From positions 1-10,215 of the forward strand of contig URSJ01000019.1 in the NCBI GenBank assembly GCA_900550495.1: DNA of 10,215 nucleotides, in the 5' to 3' direction. This stretch comes from an uncultured Rickettsiales bacterium (lineage in GTDB: Bacteria > Pseudomonadota > Alphaproteobacteria > Rs-D84). A program made the translations under genes and the position numbers. Of this stretch, positions 1-6,395 are shown piece by piece. The notes under the pieces were generated by a model that worked only from the letters and a program-made list of their open reading frames with translations, searched no databases and was not told the origin of the DNA. The stretch's first letter is position 1, and each line of letters starts with the position of its first letter.

Positions 1-2
1 AG

Positions 3-39
3 GCACCACCCACGAAATTTATCAATTTCGCGGGGCCCG
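3..39. repeat. Stem-loop repeat, copy 1
   Basis: GCACCACCC at 3-11 leads into a 7-bp stem, CGAAATT (13-19) with AATTTCG (24-30), around a 4-base loop TATC. It is followed by GGGGCCCG (32-39). The same modules recur in copy 2 at 218-270. The stem bases differ between copies but pairing is kept, which suggests that structure is conserved. The left flank is cut by the window edge. Confidence 0.65.
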
Positions 40-126
40 GACGCCGGTATGACGAAAGGGTGTGGTTGGGGTGCTAATTTTTACGTATATTGTGCAACAA
101 TGAGCAAAAGTAATTTCTTAGTCCCT

Positions 127-146
127 ATTCCTGCCTACGCAGGAAT
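127..146. repeat. Perfect palindrome ATTCCTGC-4-GCAGGAAT
   Basis: Eight bases (127-134) are perfectly complementary to 139-146 around the 4-base loop CTAC, and GACA follows. It resembles the short ATTCC(N)GGAAT-type intergenic repeats scattered through many proteobacterial genomes (REP-like or dRS3-like), but no second exact copy is in this window. No poly-T follows on either strand, so a terminator role is unlikely. Confidence 0.6.
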
Positions 147-217
147 GACAATAAGGAGTGTCCGCCATCGGCGAGCACAATTATTGCTCTCTAAAATAGA
201 CGACACCCCGGTGCTCC

Positions 218-278
218 GCACCACCCCTCCACGCAAACACCCACAAAATCTGGCGATTTTGTGGGGCCCGATGGAGGG
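218..278. repeat. Stem-loop repeat, copy 2, with nested outer stem
   Basis: GCACCACCC (218-226) matches 3-11 of copy 1. The inner stem is 11 bp and perfect: 240-250 pairs with 255-265 around loop TGGC, and GGGGCCCG follows (263-270). An outer stem CCCTCCA (225-231) pairs with TGGAGGG (272-278), giving a nested structure. Relative to copy 1 it carries about 16 extra bases between the leading module and the stem. Confidence 0.65.
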
Positions 279-342
279 AAACTTGGAGCGCAACAGCAAG
301 AGAATTCACTTTATCACTAAATCACTCTTTCACTATATCACT

Positions 343-368
343 AATAAAAACGCGCCATCGGCGCGTTT
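343..368 (-). terminator. Intrinsic terminator of the minus-strand operon
   Basis: On the minus strand, 368-360 pairs with 356-348 (AAACGCGCC with GGCGCGTTT) around a 3-base loop. It is followed by TTTTTATT (350-343). It starts 3 bp past the stop codon of the ygiW-like gene, so it closes the four-gene minus-strand unit. The stem is 9 bp with a GC core and the T run is good. Confidence 0.85.
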
Positions 369-370
369 GT

Positions 371-706
371 TTATAACTTTTCAATTCTGTCTACTTCGAT
401 TTCTGTTTTGAACAGTTTGGATTCAACCTCGCCATACAACTTTACGTTATCTTCTGGCGTTACCGTCAAACCATTCCAATCATCGTCATCAATTTCAATG
501 ACAATTGAATCGGTGGCATCGCGGAATAAATACTTTTCGTCGCCCATGCTCTTGATAATATTCCCCGTGACAATCACAGGAACATCGTCACGCATTTCTT
601 TGACCTGGGCCACGGTGACGATGGTTTCATTATTATCAACAAAACCCGCACTGGCCGCCGTCACGGACATCATAACCGCCATTGCACAAACAAACATTTT
701 TTTCAT
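371..706 (-). CDS. ygiW: YgiW/YdeI family periplasmic OB-fold protein (BOF family)
   Basis: The protein has 111 residues, close to the usual length of this family (DUF388/BOF, bacterial OB-fold). A Sec signal peptide covers residues 1-20 with likely cleavage after ASA. The mature part carries the family core: VPVIVTGNI, YLFRDATDSIVIEIDDDDW (about 59-77), VTPEDNVKLYGEV and a closing EIEVDRIEKL. This matches Escherichia coli YgiW as I remember it nearly block for block. Family members act in the periplasm and have been linked to oxidative, metal and acid stress tolerance; the Salmonella homologue VisP binds peptidoglycan. The start is set by an AAGGAG ribosome site at 714-719 and the signal peptide. 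It is the last gene of the operon, 21 bp after the mechanosensitive channel gene and 3 bp before the terminator. Family assignment is firm; the exact ligand here is unknown. Confidence 0.92.
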   Translation of the reverse strand: MKKMFVCAMAVMMSVTAASAGFVDNNETIVTVAQVKEMRDDVPVIVTGNIIKSMGDEKYLFRDATDSIVIEIDDDDWNGLTVTPEDNVKLYGEVESKLFKTEIEVDRIEKL

Positions 707-727
707 ATGTCTACTCCTTTATTTTTA

Positions 728-1570
728 TTATTTTTTGATATGCACATCCACCTGGGGGAACGGGAATCCGACTTTCTTTTTCGGTAATTCGTTATAAATC
801 TTTTCCAAAATGTCTGGGCCCGTCATGAACATATCTGCATATTTTGCCCAGAACAAAATTTTCAACACAACAGCATTGTCGCCCAGGTCTTTGACCATAA
901 CCAGGGGGGCGGGTTTGTCCGCAATACGCGGGTCACGTGCCAAGATATCCAAAATCACGCGACGGGCGGTCGCAACACTGGCCCCATATTCGATGCCAAC
1001 CATCAATTCCGTGCGACGCAACGCCCCACCTGACAAATTCGTTATCTCACCATTAGCCAGCGTGCCATTTGGCAAAAACACAACCTGGTTATCAAACGTA
1101 TGCAATTCGGTCGTAAAAATCATAATCTTTTTAACAACGCCAGTCTTGCCCGATGCGGTTGCAATTGTATCACCAACCTTGAACGGTTTCAGGAATAAAA
1201 TAATAACACCGCCAGCGAAATTCTGCATTGTGCCGGACAATGCCATACCGACCGCCAATGTGCCAGCCCCCAAGACCGCGACGATTGACGTCATTTGAAC
1301 CCCAACCGTGGTCAGCGATATGATTATGGCGATTATACGCAGTGCAATGCTGACAAAAGAGCCGATGAACGACTGTAACGACGGATCCAGTTTGCGCCGT
1401 TCCATTCCACGACGAACAGATTTAGCAACACGTGACGCCAGCCACAGTCCCGCCACCAGTATGAATATAGACGCCGTCAAGCGAACCGAAAAATGTATTG
1501 CCGTCTGGCCCAGTGATGTAATAATGGATTCCAGATTTATCCCGTTTGCTAATGCATGTGTATTTTCCAT
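728..1570 (-). CDS. mscS: Small-conductance mechanosensitive channel, MscS family
   Basis: The product is a homo-oligomeric inner-membrane channel that opens under membrane tension to release solutes on osmotic downshock. At 280 residues it is close to the short MscS type (E. coli MscS is 286). Three membrane segments are visible: about 26-48, 66-88 and 94-128. The third carries the pore-lining Gly/Ala pattern VAVLGAGTLAVGMALSG, then MQNFAGGVIILFLKPFKVGD, the junction to the beta domain. The beta domain covers about 129-180 and includes FLPNGTLANGEITNLS. The C-terminal alpha/beta part ends in GFPFPQVDVHIKK, the usual MscS ending. A G-rich ribosome site (GGGGGG at 1581-1586) precedes the ATG by about 10 bases. 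The gene lies 26 bp after the 813-residue cysteine-rich gene and 21 bp before ygiW, so it is probably co-transcribed with both. It is complete, with no odd residues in the pore helix. Confidence 0.95.
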   Translation of the reverse strand: MENTHALANGINLESIITSLGQTAIHFSVRLTASIFILVAGLWLASRVAKSVRRGMERRKLDPSLQSFIGSFVSIALRIIAIIISLTTVGVQMTSIVAVLGAGTLAVGMALSGTMQNFAGGVIILFLKPFKVGDTIATASGKTGVVKKIMIFTTELHTFDNQVVFLPNGTLANGEITNLSGGALRRTELMVGIEYGASVATARRVILDILARDPRIADKPAPLVMVKDLGDNAVVLKILFWAKYADMFMTGPDILEKIYNELPKKKVGFPFPQVDVHIKK

Positions 1571-1596
1571 AATGAATTATCCCCCCAGGTGTATTA

Positions 1597-4038
1597 TTAC
1601 ATTGCAATATCTTCACAATTCGGACCATCAGTTTTAACTTCGCAATTCTTGTTTGCCTTGCGGAACCAATTGCCACCTTTTATCGTGCAACTCTGTGTAG
1701 ATGTGGTAGTGCATACATGACAATTACGCGTTTCGCGGTTAAACAGACTGGTTACCGTTTTGGTGACGCCACTGCCCGCAGTAGTCGTAACAGACGTTTC
1801 GCCCGTGCCGCCACGCGTCAGGTCATCGTTGCTGAGGCCCGAGCCCACGTCATAACTGATTGCATATGGTGCCGCCAGCGGCGTTGATGACGAAATTCCG
1901 GTTGTGCCCGCCCCGCCGGTTTCGGCCATTTTCTGGCACATATATTGCGCCAAATCTGTGGACGCGTCTTTGGTTGCGTCTGCGATTTGTTTATTCAGTT
2001 TGGCGTTATAATTATCCTGGGCCTGGCGCAGTGCGGCAACCGCAATCTGCATTTTCACACTGTTTAACAGGTTCGGAAAACGTGCCGTGGTTTTCTGGTT
2101 CGCCTTGCCCGTAATCTGGGACAAATCGCGCCCGTTCACACAGTATTGAATTTGCGGGTCCTGTTCAATCATTTCAATTGTGCGGTTGATTGTGCCGGCA
2201 ATGTTGTTCAGTTCTTCTTCGATTGACGAAATGATACCATCGGCATTATTGACCGACGAATTACGCGCACGAATCTGGTTCAAATATTCCGCAACGCCGA
2301 TTTCACCGGGGCCCAGACGCACAGTCTTGCCGTCACCATTGTCAATTGTTTTGCCAGACGCGTCGCCCATCTTGATACTGCCGAACGAAATCATACCGGT
2401 CACACGATACGTCGTGCCATCTTTCTGGGAACGCAATGACCCAGTGCCAATTGTATCATCACTGGCGAATTTGTTACAGTCGGTAGTGCTGCCGCAAATT
2501 TCGGCCATTTTGGTGTCGACCAGGTTTTCACACTGGGTCAGCGCACTGTTATCAATATTCAGATACAGCCCCATCAACATGGAATCCAAATCATCCATTG
2601 AAAAGTCTTTGTTATTCTGTTTGCAGACAACCAGTGTGTCAATCGGGCAAATATCGTGGATATAATCGTAATCCATACCAATACAGTTCTGGAAATTCGC
2701 GCCACAACGTGTGTCGGCGGTAAAGCACTCTTTGACCTCGTTCGTGCAGGCGTCAACACGCATCGCCGCCAGTTTATCGGTTACATAGTCCCAAATCTGC
2801 GGTTCCATGCGTTCACATGGGTCAATTTCAACCTTGCAAAAACTGCGTGCCATGTCGGGACGTGCCAAACAGGCGTCCATTGTCGCAATGCCCTTGCCCG
2901 CAATATCGTCGCGACACGCCGTCTGGATACAATCGGAAATTGTGCCCAGGCACGATTGACGAAATTTAGATTCAACTTGGGCTTCGGCAACCTTTATCGT
3001 TGGTGCCGCTTCGCGCAGAAAGGCCGGCCAAACCTGGTCGCGAACGGCGACGCATTGATTCAAAACCTTTTCACAAATGGTGCGCTTGGAATTCAAGATT
3101 TCCATGGTTGATGCGGTTATGTCATATTTATCAACCGTCGCAACCGTGGTGCCGGCGGTGCTGACCGCGGTATTGTTTTGCATATTTTCAGATGCAATTG
3201 TCGAAACACAATTTTCCCAACCCGCGCCACAAGCATCATCGGTCTGCATGCATTTTTTAAATTCCACCATACATGTGCCCAAATCATATTTGTTAGCAGA
3301 TGCAAAACTTTCTTGCAGTGCGGTGCGCACCTCGCCCTGGGCGGCGACCAAATCTTGCTTTGCCGCTGCCATTTTAGCGTTGATACTGTTTTCAAATCCG
3401 CGACAATCGGATACAATCTGGCGGGAATATAATTGGGTCAAGAAATTCAAATCAGATGAACATTTGTCCGGAATCTGGGCTGCACACAGTTCTTGGGCCG
3501 CGTTATAAAGTGCGTTGCCTGTCTTGTCCGCGATACCGGTTACAACATCTTCGTCATCGTCACTGGCGGTATCAAACAACGCCATCAAACTCTGGCGGTC
3601 TTGGGCCTTTTTTTCCGCCGCGGTCAATTCGCCCGTCTTGATAATATTGCCGTTTTCATCGTATTTGCGTTCGCCCGTAAATATAATATCGGCATCCGCA
3701 CCCGCGCGGACCTTTTCAACCTCTTCGGTGCGAATACGTGCGGCCTCGTCCACCATATCCTGGATTTCGGCCAGTTGTTGTTCATATTTTGCGTTATCGT
3801 CACTGCACGCGCAACTGCCCCCACTGGAATTGTCCGCGATACAGAATTGATCCATGCACGAATAATACGCGTCATAACATTCCTGGTCATACAGACCCGT
3901 TGCCGTCAGCCGCGCCCGAACATTTGTCCCGGTTTGTATTGCCGCCTGTTTTGATGTCTTGACCGCCGCTAACGCGTCACCAGCACCCACGGTCACAACA
4001 CCACAAATCGCAAACGTCAAAATATTTTTTATATTCAT
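1597..4038 (-). CDS. Large exported cysteine-rich protein of unrecognised family (paralog B, 813 aa)
   Basis: I do not recognise a named family. A Sec signal peptide covers residues 1-24 (cleavage near ALA/AV). The mature chain has 36 cysteines, an even number that fits full disulfide pairing in the periplasm or outside. The first module is C54-x6-C61-MDQF-C66-x9-C76-A-C78-S. A helical, charged stretch follows (about 82-112), then SRQIVSDC (205-212) and a heptad-spaced set C256/263/270/277 ending CGAGWENC. Later come C322/329, C363/370/375 and C431/438/445/452. A Gly/Asp/Thr-rich, probably beta insertion lies between C521 and C633. The C-terminus has NCHVC (772-776) and ends CEDIAM. The upstream paralog (stop 15 bp away) has the same cysteine order; mscS follows after 26 bp. 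The ribosome site is weak (GCGGG), so translational coupling is possible. Function is unknown; a structural or adhesive envelope role is only a guess. Confidence 0.85.
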   Translation of the reverse strand: MNIKNILTFAICGVVTVGAGDALAAVKTSKQAAIQTGTNVRARLTATGLYDQECYDAYYSCMDQFCIADNSSGGSCACSDDNAKYEQQLAEIQDMVDEAARIRTEEVEKVRAGADADIIFTGERKYDENGNIIKTGELTAAEKKAQDRQSLMALFDTASDDDEDVVTGIADKTGNALYNAAQELCAAQIPDKCSSDLNFLTQLYSRQIVSDCRGFENSINAKMAAAKQDLVAAQGEVRTALQESFASANKYDLGTCMVEFKKCMQTDDACGAGWENCVSTIASENMQNNTAVSTAGTTVATVDKYDITASTMEILNSKRTICEKVLNQCVAVRDQVWPAFLREAAPTIKVAEAQVESKFRQSCLGTISDCIQTACRDDIAGKGIATMDACLARPDMARSFCKVEIDPCERMEPQIWDYVTDKLAAMRVDACTNEVKECFTADTRCGANFQNCIGMDYDYIHDICPIDTLVVCKQNNKDFSMDDLDSMLMGLYLNIDNSALTQCENLVDTKMAEICGSTTDCNKFASDDTIGTGSLRSQKDGTTYRVTGMISFGSIKMGDASGKTIDNGDGKTVRLGPGEIGVAEYLNQIRARNSSVNNADGIISSIEEELNNIAGTINRTIEMIEQDPQIQYCVNGRDLSQITGKANQKTTARFPNLLNSVKMQIAVAALRQAQDNYNAKLNKQIADATKDASTDLAQYMCQKMAETGGAGTTGISSSTPLAAPYAISYDVGSGLSNDDLTRGGTGETSVTTTAGSGVTKTVTSLFNRETRNCHVCTTTSTQSCTIKGGNWFRKANKNCEVKTDGPNCEDIAM

Positions 4039-4053
4039 ATTTATGCCCGCACA

Positions 4054-6255
4054 TTACATATTTATATCTTCACAGGATTCAATTTCCTGGCAGAATTCTT
4101 GTTCGCCACCCGCACTGCGTCCTGCAAACAGACCACCAACCGCGCCAACGACGCCACCGATTGCCGTGCCCCAGCCCGGGGTCACCATCGTGCCGGCTGC
4201 TGCACCCGCCGACAGGCCGCCCGCAAATCCTTTCAATCCTGCCGTTCCTTTGGATTCACCACCCGTTTCACAAACCTGTTGCATGCGGCACACATGGCAA
4301 TTGCGCAACGATGGTTCAAACGACACGCTGCGAATATAACTGTAATGCTTGGACGATTTGTCCGGCGATTCCACTTGGTATGTATTCAGACAGTTCTTCT
4401 GGGCAGCATCCAAATCTTGCTGACGCGACAGTTCTGAAATCTTGGCTTCCAATGCGCGCATTGCACGATTTTCGGCACTGATTTGCGCAACCATTTTCGC
4501 ACTATTGAACACCGTGTCGCCCAATGATTTTTTACCGATGGGTTTCTGGCTGTCCGAACATGCGGCAACCGTTTTATCCTGTTCAAATTGTGTAAAGAAT
4601 TCGTCCACTGATGCGGCAACATTTTTGCGCACAGTTTCACGTAACTCAGCCAACACCGCCGAATCGGCAGGAACAGATGTCAACGACGCAATCGTCGTAT
4701 CAGTCGGCAGGCACGACATATCCGTGCCACAAACTTTGCCCAATTGTTCGCCAAAGTAGTTCAGGCAACCCTGCAACATCTGATAATCCATCTGTAACAA
4801 AACAGATTGCACGATTATATCAAACTGGGTTTCATTCTTGCACGATGGATACATTGATTGCGGGCATAACGCGGCAATTTCACTTGCACTTTTGCCGACA
4901 CATTCCGGCGCAGTAAAGTTTTCACCGCACTTGCTTTGCAAACATTTGTCAATATCGTTCTGGCAGAAATGCGTCCGCAGATACCCCAGTTTATCATTGA
5001 CCGCACTTTGGATACCCGGAATCATTTCTTCACATTCGGTAATAACCGGACAAATCCCGGCAGCAACCTTGACATCGGTCAGGCACGCCGAATTTGTTTC
5101 TGTGCTGCAACTATCTTCTAAACAGACCTGAATACGTGCCAGACATGTTGCACGGGCGTTTTTATCAGCGTATTTCGCAGCATCAACCAAAATGCTTTCT
5201 GATTCTGCGCCCCAATCCTGTAATACACTGTCACGAACGGCCATACATTGATCCAGAACATTTTCGCACGCATTTGCACGACGCCCCAGCAAGTCGCGAT
5301 CCAAGCAGTTTTCAAAGTTCGCGCCACACCCGCCCTTGTCCGCGATACACGATTTATACGCCAACAGGCATTCGCCGCGGTTGTATTTATTTGTTGTATC
5401 CAACATTTCCAGACGCGCCTTACGCACAGCAGCCTCGGCCGTGCGTTTGTTGGCCATCGCATTGGATTTTTGGTCGGCCAGATATGAATCAAACGCCTTG
5501 CAATCGGAAACAATTTGGCGGGAATATAACGCCTCTTCCATATCAGCAGAACTGCCACATTTCGCCAACGTGTCGGCACAATATGTTGCCGCCATTGAAT
5601 ACAAGCCATCACCAATATCTTCGTCAGCCCCCAGCGAATCCGAATTATTATCGCTGTTTAACCACTCGGTAAAACTCAGCCCCGACGCACGTGAACTTTT
5701 TTGCGCGGCCGCACTCTGACCGAACACCAGTTTTGCTTTGGCCCCCAGTTGTTCGCGCTCTACCCCCTCGGTATACAAATTATCTGCATCTGATTGAATT
5801 TGTTGAATTTCTTGAATCAATGATTTTGATTTATTTATGTTGTCTGAACAAGCGCAACGGTTTCCCTCGCTTTCATCTAACAGACAAAATCCATCCATAC
5901 ATGCACGATACGCTGTGCGGCACGACACGCCAGCACTGTTATCAGCCGTGCTTGAATTTGGCACCGGGGTTGGCGTCGGCTCTGGTGTCGGTTCCGGTTT
6001 CGACTGTGGCGCTGGCGTAGATGTTGATGCAGATACCGGCGTTGAACTTGGCGTGATGCCACCGCTAGTGCTGGCTGTCGGCAGTGTCGGCGAAGCGTTT
6101 TTATTTCCACCCAAATTCCCCGTCATATTTGGCGCACGCACACCCGCCATTGACATACGCGTCACACCGATACGAACGTTCGTATCATCACGTGTCGCCC
6201 CGCATGCAAGCCCCGGCACAACACACAACAATGTGAAAAACAAGCCTAATCTCAT
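4054..6255 (-). CDS. Large exported cysteine-rich protein with glycine-zipper segment (paralog A, 733 aa)
   Basis: This is the first gene of the operon. I chose ATG 6253-6255 because it gives a signal peptide (MRLGLFFTLLCVVPGLACGA) and a GGTGGA ribosome site at 6261-6266, and because the longer frame from 6345 would overlap the promoter. Residues 51-110 are a Pro/Ser/Thr linker including KPEPTPEPTPTPVP, of the kind that spans periplasm or cell wall. Then comes C112-x6-C119-MDGF-C124-x9-C134-A-C136-S, SRQIVSDC (245-252), the heptad set C296/303/310/317 (CGANFENC) and C330/337. The C-terminal module NCHVC (652-656) to CEDINM (728-733) is split by a Gly/Ala segment (about 668-717) that resembles a glycine zipper and may insert in a membrane. 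The mature chain has 36 cysteines matching paralog B one to one, plus C18 at the signal cleavage region. No known family recognised. Confidence 0.85.
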   Translation of the reverse strand: MRLGLFFTLLCVVPGLACGATRDDTNVRIGVTRMSMAGVRAPNMTGNLGGNKNASPTLPTASTSGGITPSSTPVSASTSTPAPQSKPEPTPEPTPTPVPNSSTADNSAGVSCRTAYRACMDGFCLLDESEGNRCACSDNINKSKSLIQEIQQIQSDADNLYTEGVEREQLGAKAKLVFGQSAAAQKSSRASGLSFTEWLNSDNNSDSLGADEDIGDGLYSMAATYCADTLAKCGSSADMEEALYSRQIVSDCKAFDSYLADQKSNAMANKRTAEAAVRKARLEMLDTTNKYNRGECLLAYKSCIADKGGCGANFENCLDRDLLGRRANACENVLDQCMAVRDSVLQDWGAESESILVDAAKYADKNARATCLARIQVCLEDSCSTETNSACLTDVKVAAGICPVITECEEMIPGIQSAVNDKLGYLRTHFCQNDIDKCLQSKCGENFTAPECVGKSASEIAALCPQSMYPSCKNETQFDIIVQSVLLQMDYQMLQGCLNYFGEQLGKVCGTDMSCLPTDTTIASLTSVPADSAVLAELRETVRKNVAASVDEFFTQFEQDKTVAACSDSQKPIGKKSLGDTVFNSAKMVAQISAENRAMRALEAKISELSRQQDLDAAQKNCLNTYQVESPDKSSKHYSYIRSVSFEPSLRNCHVCRMQQVCETGGESKGTAGLKGFAGGLSAGAAAGTMVTPGWGTAIGGVVGAVGGLFAGRSAGGEQEFCQEIESCEDINM

Positions 6256-6283
6256 ATGAGTCCACCCTACATTATTATGTCTA

Positions 6284-6312
6284 ATTTTATCAAATCCGGC
6301 CCAGCCGTGCAA
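6284..6312 (-). promoter_or_regulatory. Promoter of the minus-strand operon
   Basis: On the minus strand TTGCAC (6312-6307) and TAAAAT (6289-6284) are 17 bp apart, close to the sigma-70 consensus. The expected start is near 6277, giving a leader of about 22 bases that contains the GGTGGA ribosome site for the 733-residue gene. Its -35 lies 15 bp from the infA -35, so the two promoters are back to back. Confidence 0.75.
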
Positions 6313-6327
6313 GCAGATAAAAACAAC

Positions 6328-6356
6328 TTGCAATTTTTTATGCAAAAATATAACAT
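6328..6356 (+). promoter_or_regulatory. Probable infA promoter
   Basis: TTGCAA (6328-6333) and TAACAT (6351-6356) are 17 bp apart. TATAAC at 6349-6354 is an alternative -10 but would leave only 15 bp. The leader would be about 33 bases and carries AAGGA at 6385-6389. This is weaker than the divergent promoter, but it is the only reasonable candidate ahead of infA. Confidence 0.5.
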
Positions 6357-6395
6357 TAGACCAGTAAAAATTCAGAAAAATGTTAAGGATAAAAT

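Larger units (their letters stand above)
1..342. other. Gene-free intergenic region with palindromic repeats
   Basis: No credible gene lies here. The one open frame (49-411, plus) runs through the palindromes, has no ribosome binding site, has a low-information translation and ends inside the 3' end of the minus-strand gene. The region holds two related stem-loop repeats (3-39 and 218-278), a perfect palindrome at 127-146, a small hairpin at 163-173 and a GGTGC/GCACC hairpin at 210-222. It lies beyond the terminator of the minus-strand operon. It therefore looks like a repeat-rich spacer between transcription units. Confidence 0.7.

Noticed and set aside
1..300. CRISPR array or integration site in the repeat spacer
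   Set aside because: The two repeats differ in sequence, are unevenly spaced and lack regular spacers or cas genes; no direct flanking duplications or integrase are visible.
49..411. Plus-strand 120-codon open frame at the left end
   Set aside because: It runs through the palindromic repeats, has no ribosome site and ends inside the opposite-strand ygiW gene; the translation looks random.
810..1298. Plus-strand 162-codon open frame
   Set aside because: It is the antisense shadow of mscS, whose protein is unmistakable.
1711..1725. NCHVC as a haem c or TraN-like conjugation feature
   Set aside because: Haem c attachment needs C-x2-C-H, and here the His lies between the cysteines. TraN-type proteins are also large and cysteine-rich, but no other conjugation gene is present and I see no shared motif.
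5094..5672. Plus-strand 192-codon open frame
   Set aside because: It is antisense to paralog A in a stretch with few stop codons, has no signal or family features, and is rich in Arg, Pro and His as shadow frames often are.
6256..6345. A 30-residue upstream extension of paralog A
   Set aside because: It would place the start upstream of the best promoter and bury the signal peptide; the internal ATG has a ribosome site.
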